Shown here in pieces: positions 44,958-54,191 of a stretch of DNA of 64,000 bases. The stretch is from Comamonadaceae bacterium PBBC1. Its GTDB lineage: Bacteria; Pseudomonadota; Gammaproteobacteria; Burkholderiales; Burkholderiaceae_C. A model generated the notes under the pieces. It worked only from the letters and a program-made list of their open reading frames with translations. It ran no database searches and was not told the origin of the DNA. The position numbers and the translations under genes were made by a program. The stretch is taken from positions 62,001 through 126,000 of the forward strand of contig NKIP01000004.1 of NCBI GenBank assembly GCA_002256145.1, read 5' to 3'. Each line of letters starts with the position of its first letter. Position 1 is the first letter of the stretch.

Positions 44958-46223
44958 TCAGGCCTGTTTGGCCGACTCGCGGTAAACCAGCAAGGGAGGT
45001 TTGTTGTCGTCGATGACGGACTCGTCCACCACCACTTTTTCAACATTCGCTTGGTTGGGCAATTCAAACATGGTGTCGATCAGCGCTTGCTCCATGATGG
45101 AACGCAAACCACGGGCACCCGTTTTGCGGGCCAAGGCTTTGCGGGCCATGGCTGTGAGTGCATTGGGGCGCACTTCAAGGTCAACTCCTTCCATGGCCAA
45201 GAGCTTGGTGAATTGTTTGACAACAGCGTTTTTCGGCTCGGTCAGAATTTGCACCAAGGCCTCTTCGGTGAGTTCAGCCAAGGTGGCGATCACGGGCAAA
45301 CGACCGACCAACTCGGGAATCAGGCCAAATTTGATCAGGTCTTCGGGTTCCACTTCATTGAACACATCGGTGAGCGAGCGTTGCTTCTTGCTTTTGACTG
45401 ACGCTCCGAAGCCAATCCCGCCTGATTCAGTGCGGTTTTCAATGACCTTTTCAAGACCGGCAAAGGCACCACCACAAATGAACAAGATGTTGGTGGTGTC
45501 GATCTGCAAAAAGTCTTGGTTGGGGTGCTTGCGGCCACCTTGGGGTGGCACACTGGCCATGGTGCCTTCGACCAACTTGAGCAAAGCCTGTTGCACACCC
45601 TCACCCGACACGTCACGGGTGATCGAAGGGTTGTCCGACTTGCGGGTGATCTTGTCGATTTCGTCGATGTAGACAATGCCGCGTTGCGCACGCTCGACAT
45701 CGTAGTTGCAAGTTTGCAGCAGCTTGGCCACGATGTTCTCAACGTCCTCGCCCACATAACCGGCTTCGGTCAGCGTGGTGGCATCGGCCATGACAAAGGG
45801 CACGTCCAACATCCGGGCCATGGTCTGAGCCAACAGGGTTTTGCCTGAGCCGGTTGGGCCAATCAGCAAAATGTTGCTCTTGGCCAATTCGACCTCGTCT
45901 TTTTTGGCCGACTCTTTGTGCTTGAGGCGTTTGTAGTGGTTGTACACCGCCACCGCCAAGCTGCGCTTGGCCTTTTCCTGACCAATCACATAATTGTCCA
46001 GGTTGTTCTTGATGTCCAACGGTGTGGGCAAACCCTCTTTGGCCCCCTCAGTCACCGTGGTGGTGGCCAGTTCATCGCGCACGATGTCATTGCACAAGTC
46101 AATGCATTCGTCACAGATGAACACAGAAGGACCTGCTATCAGCTTTTTGACCTCATGCTGGCTCTTGCCACAAAAGGAGCAAAACAGGTTTTTTTCAGTG
46201 CTTGAGCCTTTTTTGTCGGCCAT
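44958..46223 (-). CDS. clpX: ClpX ATPase subunit of ClpXP protease
   Basis: A 421-residue AAA+ unfoldase. The N-terminal zinc domain is [15 protein letters not shown] followed by [10 protein letters not shown] (four cysteines). Walker A is [20 protein letters not shown] (about 116-135), Walker [13 protein letters not shown], and the pore loop GYVGEDVEN; the IGF-type ClpP-docking loop region [12 protein letters not shown] is present. It delivers unfolded substrates to ClpP and also works alone. It follows clpP by 109 bases on the minus strand with a terminator-like hairpin in the gap. Confidence 0.98.
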   Translation of the reverse strand: MADKKGSSTEKNLFCSFCGKSQHEVKKLIAGPSVFICDECIDLCNDIVRDELATTTVTEGAKEGLPTPLDIKNNLDNYVIGQEKAKRSLAVAVYNHYKRLKHKESAKKDEVELAKSNILLIGPTGSGKTLLAQTMARMLDVPFVMADATTLTEAGYVGEDVENIVAKLLQTCNYDVERAQRGIVYIDEIDKITRKSDNPSITRDVSGEGVQQALLKLVEGTMASVPPQGGRKHPNQDFLQIDTTNILFICGGAFAGLEKVIENRTESGGIGFGASVKSKKQRSLTDVFNEVEPEDLIKFGLIPELVGRLPVIATLAELTEEALVQILTEPKNAVVKQFTKLLAMEGVDLEVRPNALTAMARKALARKTGARGLRSIMEQALIDTMFELPNQANVEKVVVDESVIDDNKPPLLVYRESAKQA

Positions 46224-46263
46224 AAATGTCGCCTCGGAATCCGGATATTCGTCAATGATAACG

Positions 46264-46302
46264 AAAGAAAAACGGCGCTCACCCTTTGGAGGTAAACGCC
46301 GT
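46264..46302 (-). terminator. Candidate terminator or attenuator between clpP and clpX
   Basis: Six-base arms ACGGCG and CGCCGT enclose about 19 bases and the minus strand continues into TTTTTCTTTCG. The short stem makes it a weak or partial terminator, which would let some transcription reach clpX. Confidence 0.5.
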
Positions 46303-46332
46303 GAACCAAAGTGCCGGCAAGGCCGGTCACCC

Positions 46333-46944
46333 TCAAGCGCGTTTGGAAATCACCTCATCGACCAAGCCATAGTCCTTGGCCTCGGCAGCAGACAAATAAT
46401 AGTCACGCTCGGTGTCGAGTTCGATCTTTGAAAGCGGCTGACCGGTGTTTTCGGACAAGATGCGGTTCAAATGAGCGCGCGTTTTGACAATCTCGCGAGC
46501 GGCAATTTCAATTTCGGTGGCCTGACCACGCGCACCGCCCAAAGGCTGGTGAATCATGATCTTGGAGTTGGGCAGCGAAAAACGCTTGCCTTTGGCACCC
46601 GATGACAGCAAGAAAGCGCCCATGCTTGCGGCCATGCCATTGCACAGCGTCGACACATCGGGTTTGATGAAGTTCATGGTGTCGTAAATCGCCATACCTG
46701 CGCTCACCGAGCCACCGGGCGAGTTGATGTACAGCGAAATGTCCTTTTCGGGGTTTTCGCTTTCCAAAAACAACAACTGGGCCACGATCAAATTGGCCAT
46801 GTGGTCGTTGACCTCACCCACCAAAAAGATCACACGCTCTTTGAGCAAACGCGAGTAAATGTCGTAAGCGCGTTCGCCACGGCCCGATTGCTCGACGACC
46901 ATGGGGACCATGCCCAAATTTGTGATGTCCAGTGCGCTCATCAT
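46333..46944 (-). CDS. clpP: ClpP protease subunit
   Basis: A 203-residue serine protease. It starts (M)[21 protein letters not shown] 46944 or 46941 are equally possible. The core has [39 protein letters not shown], the catalytic Ser in [15 protein letters not shown] (near 106), the His in [16 protein letters not shown], and the C-terminal handle region [24 protein letters not shown] ([12 protein letters not shown]). It forms the tetradecameric protease with ClpX. It follows tig on the same strand by 119 bases with a strong hairpin between. Confidence 0.98.
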   Translation of the reverse strand: MMSALDITNLGMVPMVVEQSGRGERAYDIYSRLLKERVIFLVGEVNDHMANLIVAQLLFLESENPEKDISLYINSPGGSVSAGMAIYDTMNFIKPDVSTLCNGMAASMGAFLLSSGAKGKRFSLPNSKIMIHQPLGGARGQATEIEIAAREIVKTRAHLNRILSENTGQPLSKIELDTERDYYLSAAEAKDYGLVDEVISKRA

Positions 46945-46997
46945 TTCTCCAAAATTATGTTTGAGACTTTAACCCGTTTGTCAGGCCCACCAATGAG

Positions 46998-47040
46998 ATG
47001 GGGCTTGTCTGCCGAACTGCAAGCCCGGCACAAGCCCCAT
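46998..47040 (-). other. Strong hairpin between tig and clpP
   Basis: Eleven-base perfect arms (ATGGGGCTTGT and complement), extended by GCCG pairs, lie between the tig stop and the clpP start. There is no T run, so it may be an mRNA-processing or attenuation element rather than a terminator. Confidence 0.55.
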
Positions 47041-47063
47041 TGTTCAAGGGTTCAAAGACCTCA

Positions 47064-48377
47064 TCAGGCCTGCTGGCCCATCAGCTCTTCAAACGTGATG
47101 GCTTTTTCGGTGACCTTGGCTTGGCCCAAAACGAAATCAGACACATTGCTCTCAATGACCACAGCCTCGACTTCGGCCAAACGCTGGTTGTCGCTGTTGT
47201 ACCAACGCACCACGTCTTCTGGACGCTCGTAGCTGGAGGCCAACTCGAGAATGTGGGCTTGAATTTGCTCAGGCTTGGCGTGCAGTGTGTTGCCGCGCAC
47301 GACCTCAGCGACCACCAGACCCAGGCGCACGCGCTGCTCGGCTTGGGGACGGAAAATATCATCGGGAATCGGGGCCTTGTCAGCATCCTTGACGCCGCGC
47401 TGCTTCAGATCTGCGCGAGCACCTTCTTTCAGACGCTCGATTTCGTTTTGCACGATGGCTTGGGGCAAGTCCAGCTCGGCCTTGGACACCAGAGCGTCCA
47501 TGGCGGCCTGCTTGTTACGGGCCAGCAAGCGGAACTTGACTTCGCGCTCGAGGTTTTTGCGGATGTCGGCACGCAGGCCTTCGACAGTGGCGTCGGCAAT
47601 GCCCAAGGACTTGGCCAGTGCTTCGTTGACTTCAGGCAAATGGGCGGCTTCGAGTTTCTTGACCGTGACCATGAAGTCGGCTGTTTTGCCAGCCACATCT
47701 TGACCGTGGTAATCGGCAGGGAACGCCAAGGGGAAAGTCTTGCTCTCGCCCGTTTTCATGCCGCTCACGGCGTCTTCGAATTCCTTGAGCATCTGGCCGT
47801 CGCCCAAGATGAACTGGAAGTCATCGGCTTTGCCGCCAGAGAACACTTCGCCATCGATCTTGCCTTCGAAGTCGATGGTGGCACGGTCACCCTCTTGGGC
47901 AGCCACATCTTGTGCACGTTGGGCGAAGGTACGGCGCTGCTTGCGCAGGATGTCGATGGTTTTGTCGATGGCGGCATCAGACACCTCGGCGCTCAGTTTT
48001 TCCACTTCGGTGTCGGCCAAGTTGCCCAGCTTCACTTCGGGATACACCTCAAAAATGGCATCAAAAGTCAATTGACCTTCGGGTGCGCCTTCTTTTTCAG
48101 AGATGCGGGGCTGGCCGGCCACACGCACTTGGGCTTCATTGGCCGCCACCGAGAAGGCTTCACCCACTTTGTCGTTCAGAACTTCGTACTGAACCGAGTA
48201 ACCGTAACGCTGAGCGACCACGTTCATGGGCACTTTGCCTGGACGGAAACCGTCCATCTTGACGGTGCGAGCCATTTTCTTCAGGCGTGCATCCACTTCA
48301 GACTGGATGGCCGTCACAGGCACAGTCAGGGTGATCTTGCGTTCCAGCTTTTCAAGGGTTTCAACAGTCACAGTCAT
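47064..48377 (-). CDS. tig: Trigger factor
   Basis: A 437-residue ribosome-associated chaperone and prolyl isomerase. The N-terminal ribosome-binding signature is visible as GFRPGKVPMNVVAQRYG (about 44-60). The FKBP-like domain has EGDRATIDFEGKIDGEVFSG and the C-terminal chaperone arms are helical with ARNKQAAMDALVSKAELDLP. It binds nascent chains at the exit tunnel. It is first in the tig-clpP-clpX-lon block, as in most proteobacteria; the start ATG is preceded by GAACGACG with a modest ribosome site. Confidence 0.97.
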   Translation of the reverse strand: MTVTVETLEKLERKITLTVPVTAIQSEVDARLKKMARTVKMDGFRPGKVPMNVVAQRYGYSVQYEVLNDKVGEAFSVAANEAQVRVAGQPRISEKEGAPEGQLTFDAIFEVYPEVKLGNLADTEVEKLSAEVSDAAIDKTIDILRKQRRTFAQRAQDVAAQEGDRATIDFEGKIDGEVFSGGKADDFQFILGDGQMLKEFEDAVSGMKTGESKTFPLAFPADYHGQDVAGKTADFMVTVKKLEAAHLPEVNEALAKSLGIADATVEGLRADIRKNLEREVKFRLLARNKQAAMDALVSKAELDLPQAIVQNEIERLKEGARADLKQRGVKDADKAPIPDDIFRPQAEQRVRLGLVVAEVVRGNTLHAKPEQIQAHILELASSYERPEDVVRWYNSDNQRLAEVEAVVIESNVSDFVLGQAKVTEKAITFEELMGQQA

Positions 48378-48440
48378 CGTCGTTCTCGGTTAATTGAATG
48401 TCTCACAGGCCACAGGTCAGCCCTGTTGCCACAAGTCAGT

Positions 48441-48527
48441 TGGTGCGCGGGGCGGGACTCGAACCCGCACAGTGTTGCCACCGTCAGGACCTAAACCTGG
48501 TGCGTCTACCAATTTCGCCACCCGCGC
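48441..48527 (-). tRNA. tRNA-Leu (anticodon UAG)
   Basis: Minus strand: acceptor GCGCGGG, D region GGCGAAATTGGTAGACGC, anticodon loop TTTAGGT with TAG, long variable arm TGACGGTGGCAACACTGT, T arm GGTTCGAGTCC, encoded CCA. Length 87. It lies upstream of tig on the same strand. Confidence 0.96.
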
Positions 48528-48643
48528 ATGTCCAAACAAAAAGGGCGTCAGGCCCATCACAAGGCACTAAAGCCTTTTGACACACCTGACCGCCCGCTTG
48601 AAATCGGTCAACTTTCTATTTTAGCCGCTTCAATTGCCCAAAT

Positions 48644-51600
48644 TCAGGCATGGGCTTGATTTGGCCGTTCAATTCTGAACCAAGCGGCATACATGGCCGG
48701 CAACGCCAGCAAGGTCAAGGCCGTTGCCACCACCAGCCCCCCCATGATGGCCACCGCCATCGGCCCCCAGAAAATGCTGCGCGACAGGGGAATCATGGCC
48801 AACACGGCCGCAGCGGCGGTCAACACAATGGGGCGCAAACGGCGCACCGCCGACTCCACAATCGCCTGCCATGGGGCCATGCCCGCCGCCCGGTCCTGCT
48901 CAATTTGGTCGATCAAGATCACCGAGTTGCGCTGAATCATGCCCATGAGCGCAATCACGCCCAGCAGCGCCACAAAACCAAACGGCCGGTCAAGAACCAA
49001 CAAAGCCCCCGCCACCCCGGCCATGCCCAAAGGTCCCGTCAAAAACACCAGCATCGCGCGGCTGAAACTTTGCAGCTGCAGCATGAGCAAGGTGAAAGTG
49101 ATGAACAACATGACCGGCACGCCCGCCGCAATCGAGGCCGATCCTTTGGAGCTTTCTTCCACAGCGCCGGCCACCTCAATGCGGTAGCCCATCAAGCCCT
49201 GGCCTTGCCAAGTGGCCTCGGTTTTTTTCAGGTCGGGCAGCAACTGCGCCGTGACCGTGGCCCCTTGCAGGCCTTCGGCGATATCGGCTTGCACGGTGAT
49301 GGCAAACTGCCGCCCTTCGCGCCACATCACCCCTGGCTCCCAAGCGAACACCGGGGTGGCCACCTGCAGCAGAGGAATCGAGCGACCTGAGGCCGTGGGC
49401 ACGTAGGATTGGCTCAAATCCGACAAGGCATCGCGCTCGGCCAGGGGCTGGCGCAACACGATGTCGATGAGCTTGTCACCTTCGCGGAACTGCCCCACGG
49501 GCGTGCCACTGAGCAAAGTGCGAGAAGCCTGTGCAATCGACTGGCTGGTCACCCCCAAGGCCCGCGCTTGGGCTTGGTCGATTTCCAGGCGAACCGACTT
49601 GACCGACTCGTTCCAGTTGTCGTTCACACCCCGGGTGTTCGGATTCAAGCGCATTTGAGCCTTGATCTCATCGGCCTTCAAGCGCAAAACCTGCGGATCG
49701 GGTCCCACCACGCGAAACTGCACCGGGTAAGGCACAGGCGGCCCGTTGGGCAGCAACTTGACGCGCCCACGCACCTCGGGAAACTCCTGGGCCAACAAAG
49801 CAGGCAGCTTGGCCCTCAAAATTTCACGGGTTTTCAAGTCGGTCGGCAGCACGATCAACTGCGACACGTTGGTCTGCGGAAACACCTGGTCCAGCGGCAG
49901 ATAAAAGCGCGGCACACCCGAGCCCACCCACGTCGTGACCGATTTCACACCCGCCTCTTGGGCCAAGCGAAGCTCGACCCGTTTGGCCATGTCCTCACTG
50001 GCCTTGAATGGCGAGCCCTCGGGCAGCCACAAGTCCACCATGATTTCAGGGCGCGAAGAGTCCGGAAAAAACTGCTGCTGCACCTTGCCCATGCCCACGA
50101 TCCCCATGGCAAACAGGAACACCGTGATGGCGATCGTCTTCCAGCGGTGCGTCACGCACCAAGTCACCCAAGTGCGGAAGTGGCGGTAAAACGGCGTGTT
50201 GAACATCTCGGCCGAGTCCAGCTGTGTGGCGGACACAACATGTGCTGGGGGTTTGAGCAAAACAGCCCCCAAATACGGCACAAAATAAACCGAGGCCACC
50301 CAACTGACCAACAAAGCCACCACCGTGACCGCAAAAATCGCAAAGGTGTACTCGCCCGTCATGGACTTGGCCATGCCAATCGGTAAAAAGCCCGCCGCCG
50401 TGATCAAGGTGCCGGTGAGCATGGGCATGGCCGTCAATTCATAAGCAAAGGTTGCGGCACGCACCTTGTCGTAACCCTCCTCCATCTTGCGCACCATCAT
50501 CTCCACCGCAATGATGGCGTCGTCCACCAGCAGGCCCAATGCAATGATGAGCGAGCCCAGCGAGATTTTGTGCAAGCCAATGCCCAGATAGTGCATGGAC
50601 AAAAAGGTCACAGCCAACACTAACGGAATGGTGATGCCCACCACCAAACCGGGGCGAATGTCCAAGGTCCAACGCCGCCACAAGGGGTTGTGGCCCGGCC
50701 GCTTGTGCAGGCCCAGCGCCATAAAGCTCACCGCCAACACAATCACCACGGCCTCGATCAGCACCTTGATGAACTCATTGACCGAAGTCGACACCGCACT
50801 GGGCTGGTCCTGCACCTGCGTCAGGGTCATGCCTGCAGGCAAGCTGGCCTGGGTGGCCTCGATCGTGCCACGCAAAGACTTGCCCAAAGCAATGATGTCC
50901 CCGCCTTTGCCCATGGAAACCCCCAAGGCAATCACTTCCTGGCCGTCGTGGCGCACCTTCACGCTGGCCGGATCGGCATAACCCCGCGTCACGGTGGCGA
51001 TGTCAGACAAGCGGATTTGCGCCCCCGAAGCACCCCGAATCGGCATGGCCTGCAGATCTTGCAGAGACTGCAACTGCCCGCCCACGCGCACCTGCACCAC
51101 ATCGGCAGGCGACTGAATGCTGCCGGCCGACTCCACCGCATTTTGCTGGGCCAACTGGGCCAACACAGCGCCCATGTCCAGGCCCATTTGCGCGAGCTTC
51201 TTTTGCGACACTTCGACAAAAATCTTTTCGTCTTGAACACCAAACAGCTCCACCTTGGCCACATCGGGCACGCGCAGCAACTGTTGCCGCAAGCTGTCGG
51301 CCTGCGTCTTGATCTCGGCAGGCGTGAAGCCCTGCCCGCTGATGGCGTAAATCACCCCGTACACATCGCCAAACTCGTCGTTAAAAAACGGTCCCACCAC
51401 GCCTGGCGGCAAACTGCCACGCATGTCGCCGATCTTTTTACGCACGGCATACCAGACTTGGGGCACGTCGCCGGGCTTGGAGTTGTCCTTGATCTGGAAA
51501 ATGATCTGCGCCTCACCCGGCTTGGAATAACTGCGGATCTTGTCGGCGTAGGGCACCTCTTGCAGCGTGCGCTCGATTTTGTCGGTCACCTGCTCGGCCA

Positions 51601-51799
51601 TTTGCGCGGCCGTGGCCCCGGGCCAGTAGGCCCGCACCACCATGGCCCGAAAGGTAAAGGGCGGATCTTCATCCTGGCCCAATTGAAAGTAAGACGCCAT
51701 GCCCAAGACCATCAGCACCACCATCAGGTAGCGGGTCAGGGCCGGGTGCTCCAGCGCCCAGCGCGAGAGGTTAAAACGTGTGTTGTCGGTGCTGTTCAT
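48644..51799 (-). CDS. RND-family efflux transporter permease
   Basis: A 1051-residue inner membrane pump with the 12-helix layout of resistance-nodulation-division proteins. It starts with ALEHPALTRYLMVVLMVLGM, has periplasmic domains with YWPGATAAQMAEQVTDKIE, the proton-relay helix region DDAIIAVEMMVRKMEEGYDK (acidic and Asp-Asp pair at about 413), and late motifs IALMGMIQRNSVILIDQIEQ. The sequence is closer to the VexF/MexB-like 'multidrug' subgroup than to CzcA, but substrate class is not certain. It is translated 4 bases after the adaptor gene, on the minus strand. Confidence 0.94.
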   Translation of the reverse strand: MNSTDNTRFNLSRWALEHPALTRYLMVVLMVLGMASYFQLGQDEDPPFTFRAMVVRAYWPGATAAQMAEQVTDKIERTLQEVPYADKIRSYSKPGEAQIIFQIKDNSKPGDVPQVWYAVRKKIGDMRGSLPPGVVGPFFNDEFGDVYGVIYAISGQGFTPAEIKTQADSLRQQLLRVPDVAKVELFGVQDEKIFVEVSQKKLAQMGLDMGAVLAQLAQQNAVESAGSIQSPADVVQVRVGGQLQSLQDLQAMPIRGASGAQIRLSDIATVTRGYADPASVKVRHDGQEVIALGVSMGKGGDIIALGKSLRGTIEATQASLPAGMTLTQVQDQPSAVSTSVNEFIKVLIEAVVIVLAVSFMALGLHKRPGHNPLWRRWTLDIRPGLVVGITIPLVLAVTFLSMHYLGIGLHKISLGSLIIALGLLVDDAIIAVEMMVRKMEEGYDKVRAATFAYELTAMPMLTGTLITAAGFLPIGMAKSMTGEYTFAIFAVTVVALLVSWVASVYFVPYLGAVLLKPPAHVVSATQLDSAEMFNTPFYRHFRTWVTWCVTHRWKTIAITVFLFAMGIVGMGKVQQQFFPDSSRPEIMVDLWLPEGSPFKASEDMAKRVELRLAQEAGVKSVTTWVGSGVPRFYLPLDQVFPQTNVSQLIVLPTDLKTREILRAKLPALLAQEFPEVRGRVKLLPNGPPVPYPVQFRVVGPDPQVLRLKADEIKAQMRLNPNTRGVNDNWNESVKSVRLEIDQAQARALGVTSQSIAQASRTLLSGTPVGQFREGDKLIDIVLRQPLAERDALSDLSQSYVPTASGRSIPLLQVATPVFAWEPGVMWREGRQFAITVQADIAEGLQGATVTAQLLPDLKKTEATWQGQGLMGYRIEVAGAVEESSKGSASIAAGVPVMLFITFTLLMLQLQSFSRAMLVFLTGPLGMAGVAGALLVLDRPFGFVALLGVIALMGMIQRNSVILIDQIEQDRAAGMAPWQAIVESAVRRLRPIVLTAAAAVLAMIPLSRSIFWGPMAVAIMGGLVVATALTLLALPAMYAAWFRIERPNQAHA

Positions 51800-51803
51800 G
51801 CGA

Positions 51804-52964
51804 TCACCGCTGCGCTGCAGATGCGCCTGCCACGGCGGGAACGGCCACCGGGGCCGCAGCGGGAACAGGCGCGTTGTAAACCGTCACCTTCTGGCCGGGC
51901 GAGAGCACATGCACGCCCGCACTCACCACCTGCTGCCCGGGTTTGAGGCCCGAGGAAATCACCACCTCATTGCCCTCAACCGCTCCCACCTGCACGGGCT
52001 GGGTGTTGACCGTCATGCTGGCCGGATCAAACACCCACACCACGGTGCCAGCCCCTTCTTGGCGCAAAGCACTGGTGGGCAACTTGATCATCCCCGCCTG
52101 ACTGCCCGGCAATTGCGTGGCCAACACATTGACGGTGCTGCCCAAAGGCAGTCGCTCAGACGCCTCCAGCGCCAGCTTCACGGTGTAAGTGCGCGTCACG
52201 GGATCGGCACTGGCGGCCAGTTCTCGCACCTTGCCTTGCAAAGGCTGGCCCGTGCTCACCAAAGTCGCCCGCAGGGTCTGACCCACTTTCAGGGCCATCG
52301 CCATGGCCTCGGACACGGCAAACACCGCATCGCGGGGGCCATCGTGCGCCAGGCGCACCACCGGCTGACCTGCGGACACCACCTGGCCCACCTCGGCGTC
52401 AACGCCCGTGATCACGCCCGACTGGGTGGCCGTCAAACGGGCATAACCGGCTTGGTTGTTTTGGGCTTGCGCTTGAGCCTTGGCTTGGTTGAGTTGTGCA
52501 TCGGCCGCTTTGAGCGTGGCGTCACGCCGCTCCAAGTCGGCACCGCTGATGAAGTTTTGCGCCTTCAAAGCCTCAAAACGCTTGAAATCTGCCGCAGCCA
52601 AATCGCGCTGACTCTGGGCCGACACCACCTGAGCCGCCGCCGCCTGGGCTGCCAATTGGTAATCTTTGGCATCGATCAAGGCCAGCAACTGACCCGCCGC
52701 CACACGCTGACCCGGCTCGGCGGGGCGCTGCACCAGCTTGCCCGCCACCTGAAACCCCAAACGAGACTCCACCCGTGCCCGCACCTCGCCCGAATACTCA
52801 CCCGACACATTCAAATCAGACCCCGACACCGTGACCAGCTTGACCGAACGCAAGGGCTCTTGTGGAGCCTCCTTTTTGGAACAAGCAGCCAAAGTCGCCA
52901 ACACAAGGGCGGTGGCACAAAAATGAAAAACTCGCCGCGTGGCGAGTGACAAAGAGCTTGGCAT
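51804..52964 (-). CDS. RND efflux periplasmic adaptor (membrane fusion lipoprotein)
   Basis: A 386-residue adaptor. Residues 1-30 form a lipoprotein signal with lipobox LAAC (Cys near 28). The lipoyl region has AGEYSGEVRARVE-like SGEYSGEVRARVESRLGFQV and RVAAGQLLALIDAKDYQL, followed by an Ala/Gln-rich coiled coil and TQSGVITGVDAEVGQVVSAG. It would link the RND pump to an outer membrane channel, which is not encoded here. The start ATG follows GGAATTCC-like bases (CCGGGAATTCC upstream) and lies 26 bases from a candidate TetR operator. Confidence 0.92.
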   Translation of the reverse strand: MPSSLSLATRRVFHFCATALVLATLAACSKKEAPQEPLRSVKLVTVSGSDLNVSGEYSGEVRARVESRLGFQVAGKLVQRPAEPGQRVAAGQLLALIDAKDYQLAAQAAAAQVVSAQSQRDLAAADFKRFEALKAQNFISGADLERRDATLKAADAQLNQAKAQAQAQNNQAGYARLTATQSGVITGVDAEVGQVVSAGQPVVRLAHDGPRDAVFAVSEAMAMALKVGQTLRATLVSTGQPLQGKVRELAASADPVTRTYTVKLALEASERLPLGSTVNVLATQLPGSQAGMIKLPTSALRQEGAGTVVWVFDPASMTVNTQPVQVGAVEGNEVVISSGLKPGQQVVSAGVHVLSPGQKVTVYNAPVPAAAPVAVPAVAGASAAQR

Positions 52965-52989
52965 GGAATTCCCGGAGAAAAAGATAATG

Positions 52990-53003
52990 ACTGACTGGTT
53001 AGT
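52990..53003. promoter_or_regulatory. TetR-type operator-like palindrome before the RND operon
   Basis: The 14-mer ACTGACTGGTTAGT is symmetric as ACTnACnnGTnAGT, a half-site pattern common before TetR/AcrR-controlled efflux genes. It lies 26 bases upstream of the adaptor start. No TetR gene is in the window, so a regulator elsewhere is inferred. Confidence 0.5.
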
Positions 53004-53051
53004 AATCTATTCAAACACAGGCTTTCTGTCAAGCGACAATAGGGATTAACC

Positions 53052-54134
53052 ATGCAAACAGCCTCTCCCATCCAGCCCCGCCAAAGTCAAACCCTGAGCG
53101 CGGCACACCGGCAAATTTTGCGCGGTGTCTCGCGCTCATTTGACCTGTCCATCCGTCTCCTGCCCCCGGCCCTGCAAGCCCCCGTGGCCATTGGCTACTT
53201 GCTGGCCCGTGCCACCGACACCGTGGCCGACACCACCGCCTTGCCCCTGGGCGAGCGCCAAGTGCTGCTGGACCTGATGACCCAAACCATCGCCGACCCG
53301 CACGCCTGGGCCTTGAAAAACCCAGAACTGACCCGCCTGACCCAAGCCTTTGCCGCACAACAAACCGACCCCCACGAACGCGCCCTGATGCAGGCCCTGC
53401 CCCAATGCCTGCCGCTCTTGCACACCCTCAAGCTGGCCGACCAAGCCAGCGTGCGCGGCGTGTTGGGCCACATCACCCGGGGGCAGCAGCTGGACATGGC
53501 CCGCTTTAACTCAGGCCCGCAGGGGCTTGAGGCCCTGCAAACCGAAGCCGAGTTGGCCGACTACACCTGGCTCGTGGCCGGTTGCGTGGGCGAGTTCTGG
53601 ACCGAGCTGTGCGGCCGTCACCTGCCCGGCTACAGCCTGCTGCCGCAAGCCGAGATGATGCGCATCGGGCGCGAATACGGCATGGGCCTGCAGCGCCTGA
53701 ACATCGTCCGAGACGCCGGTGCCGACCTGGTCGCCGGGCGCTGCTACTGGCCGGTGGAGACTTTGTCGCAAGCAGGCCTGACGCCTGAACTGCTCGCCCA
53801 GGCCGCCCAAACCCGGGATGCAGGCACTCTGCAAGCCTTGGCCCCTCTCTACAGCCAGTGGCTGGACCACACCCAAACCCAATTGGCCTGCGGCCTGCGC
53901 TACGCCACGGCGCTCAAACCCCTGCGCCTGCGCCTGGCCAGCGCTCTGCCCGCCTTGATTGGGGCGCGCACCGTGGCCCTGTTGCGCCAAGCCGGACCTG
54001 CAGCCTTGGGCCAACGCGTCAAAATGCCGCGCCACGAAATACGCGCCTTGCTCTGGCGCATCGCCTTGAGATTCGGATCAGCGGCCGTGCTGGACAGAGA
54101 ATTTCGGCAACTGAGCGGCAAAGACCTGTCTTGA
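53052..54134 (+). CDS. Squalene/phytoene-synthase family protein
   Basis: A 360-residue head-to-head prenyl transferase. The first Asp-rich motif is LLARATDTVADTTALPL (about 46-62) and the second is MGLQRLNIVRDAGADLVAGR (about 215-234), which bind diphosphate through Mg2+. Other conserved parts are RGVSRSFDLSIRLLP and YTWLVAGCVGEFWTEL. The 360-residue length is longer than HpnC (about 290) and nearer eukaryotic-type squalene synthase. With the hpnD gene next to it the pair probably makes squalene or related C30 precursors for hopanoids. It starts divergently from the RND operon and is followed by hpnD after 57 bases. Confidence 0.85.
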   Translation: MQTASPIQPRQSQTLSAAHRQILRGVSRSFDLSIRLLPPALQAPVAIGYLLARATDTVADTTALPLGERQVLLDLMTQTIADPHAWALKNPELTRLTQAFAAQQTDPHERALMQALPQCLPLLHTLKLADQASVRGVLGHITRGQQLDMARFNSGPQGLEALQTEAELADYTWLVAGCVGEFWTELCGRHLPGYSLLPQAEMMRIGREYGMGLQRLNIVRDAGADLVAGRCYWPVETLSQAGLTPELLAQAAQTRDAGTLQALAPLYSQWLDHTQTQLACGLRYATALKPLRLRLASALPALIGARTVALLRQAGPAALGQRVKMPRHEIRALLWRIALRFGSAAVLDREFRQLSGKDLS

Positions 54135-54191
54135 GCCCGCACCATGACCTTGCGCTTTGACACGCCACTTTAGGTGCGAGAATCCCAGCCC

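Noticed and set aside
47064..48494. Long plus-strand frame opposite tig
   Set aside because: Antisense to trigger factor, with its end reading across tRNA-Leu.
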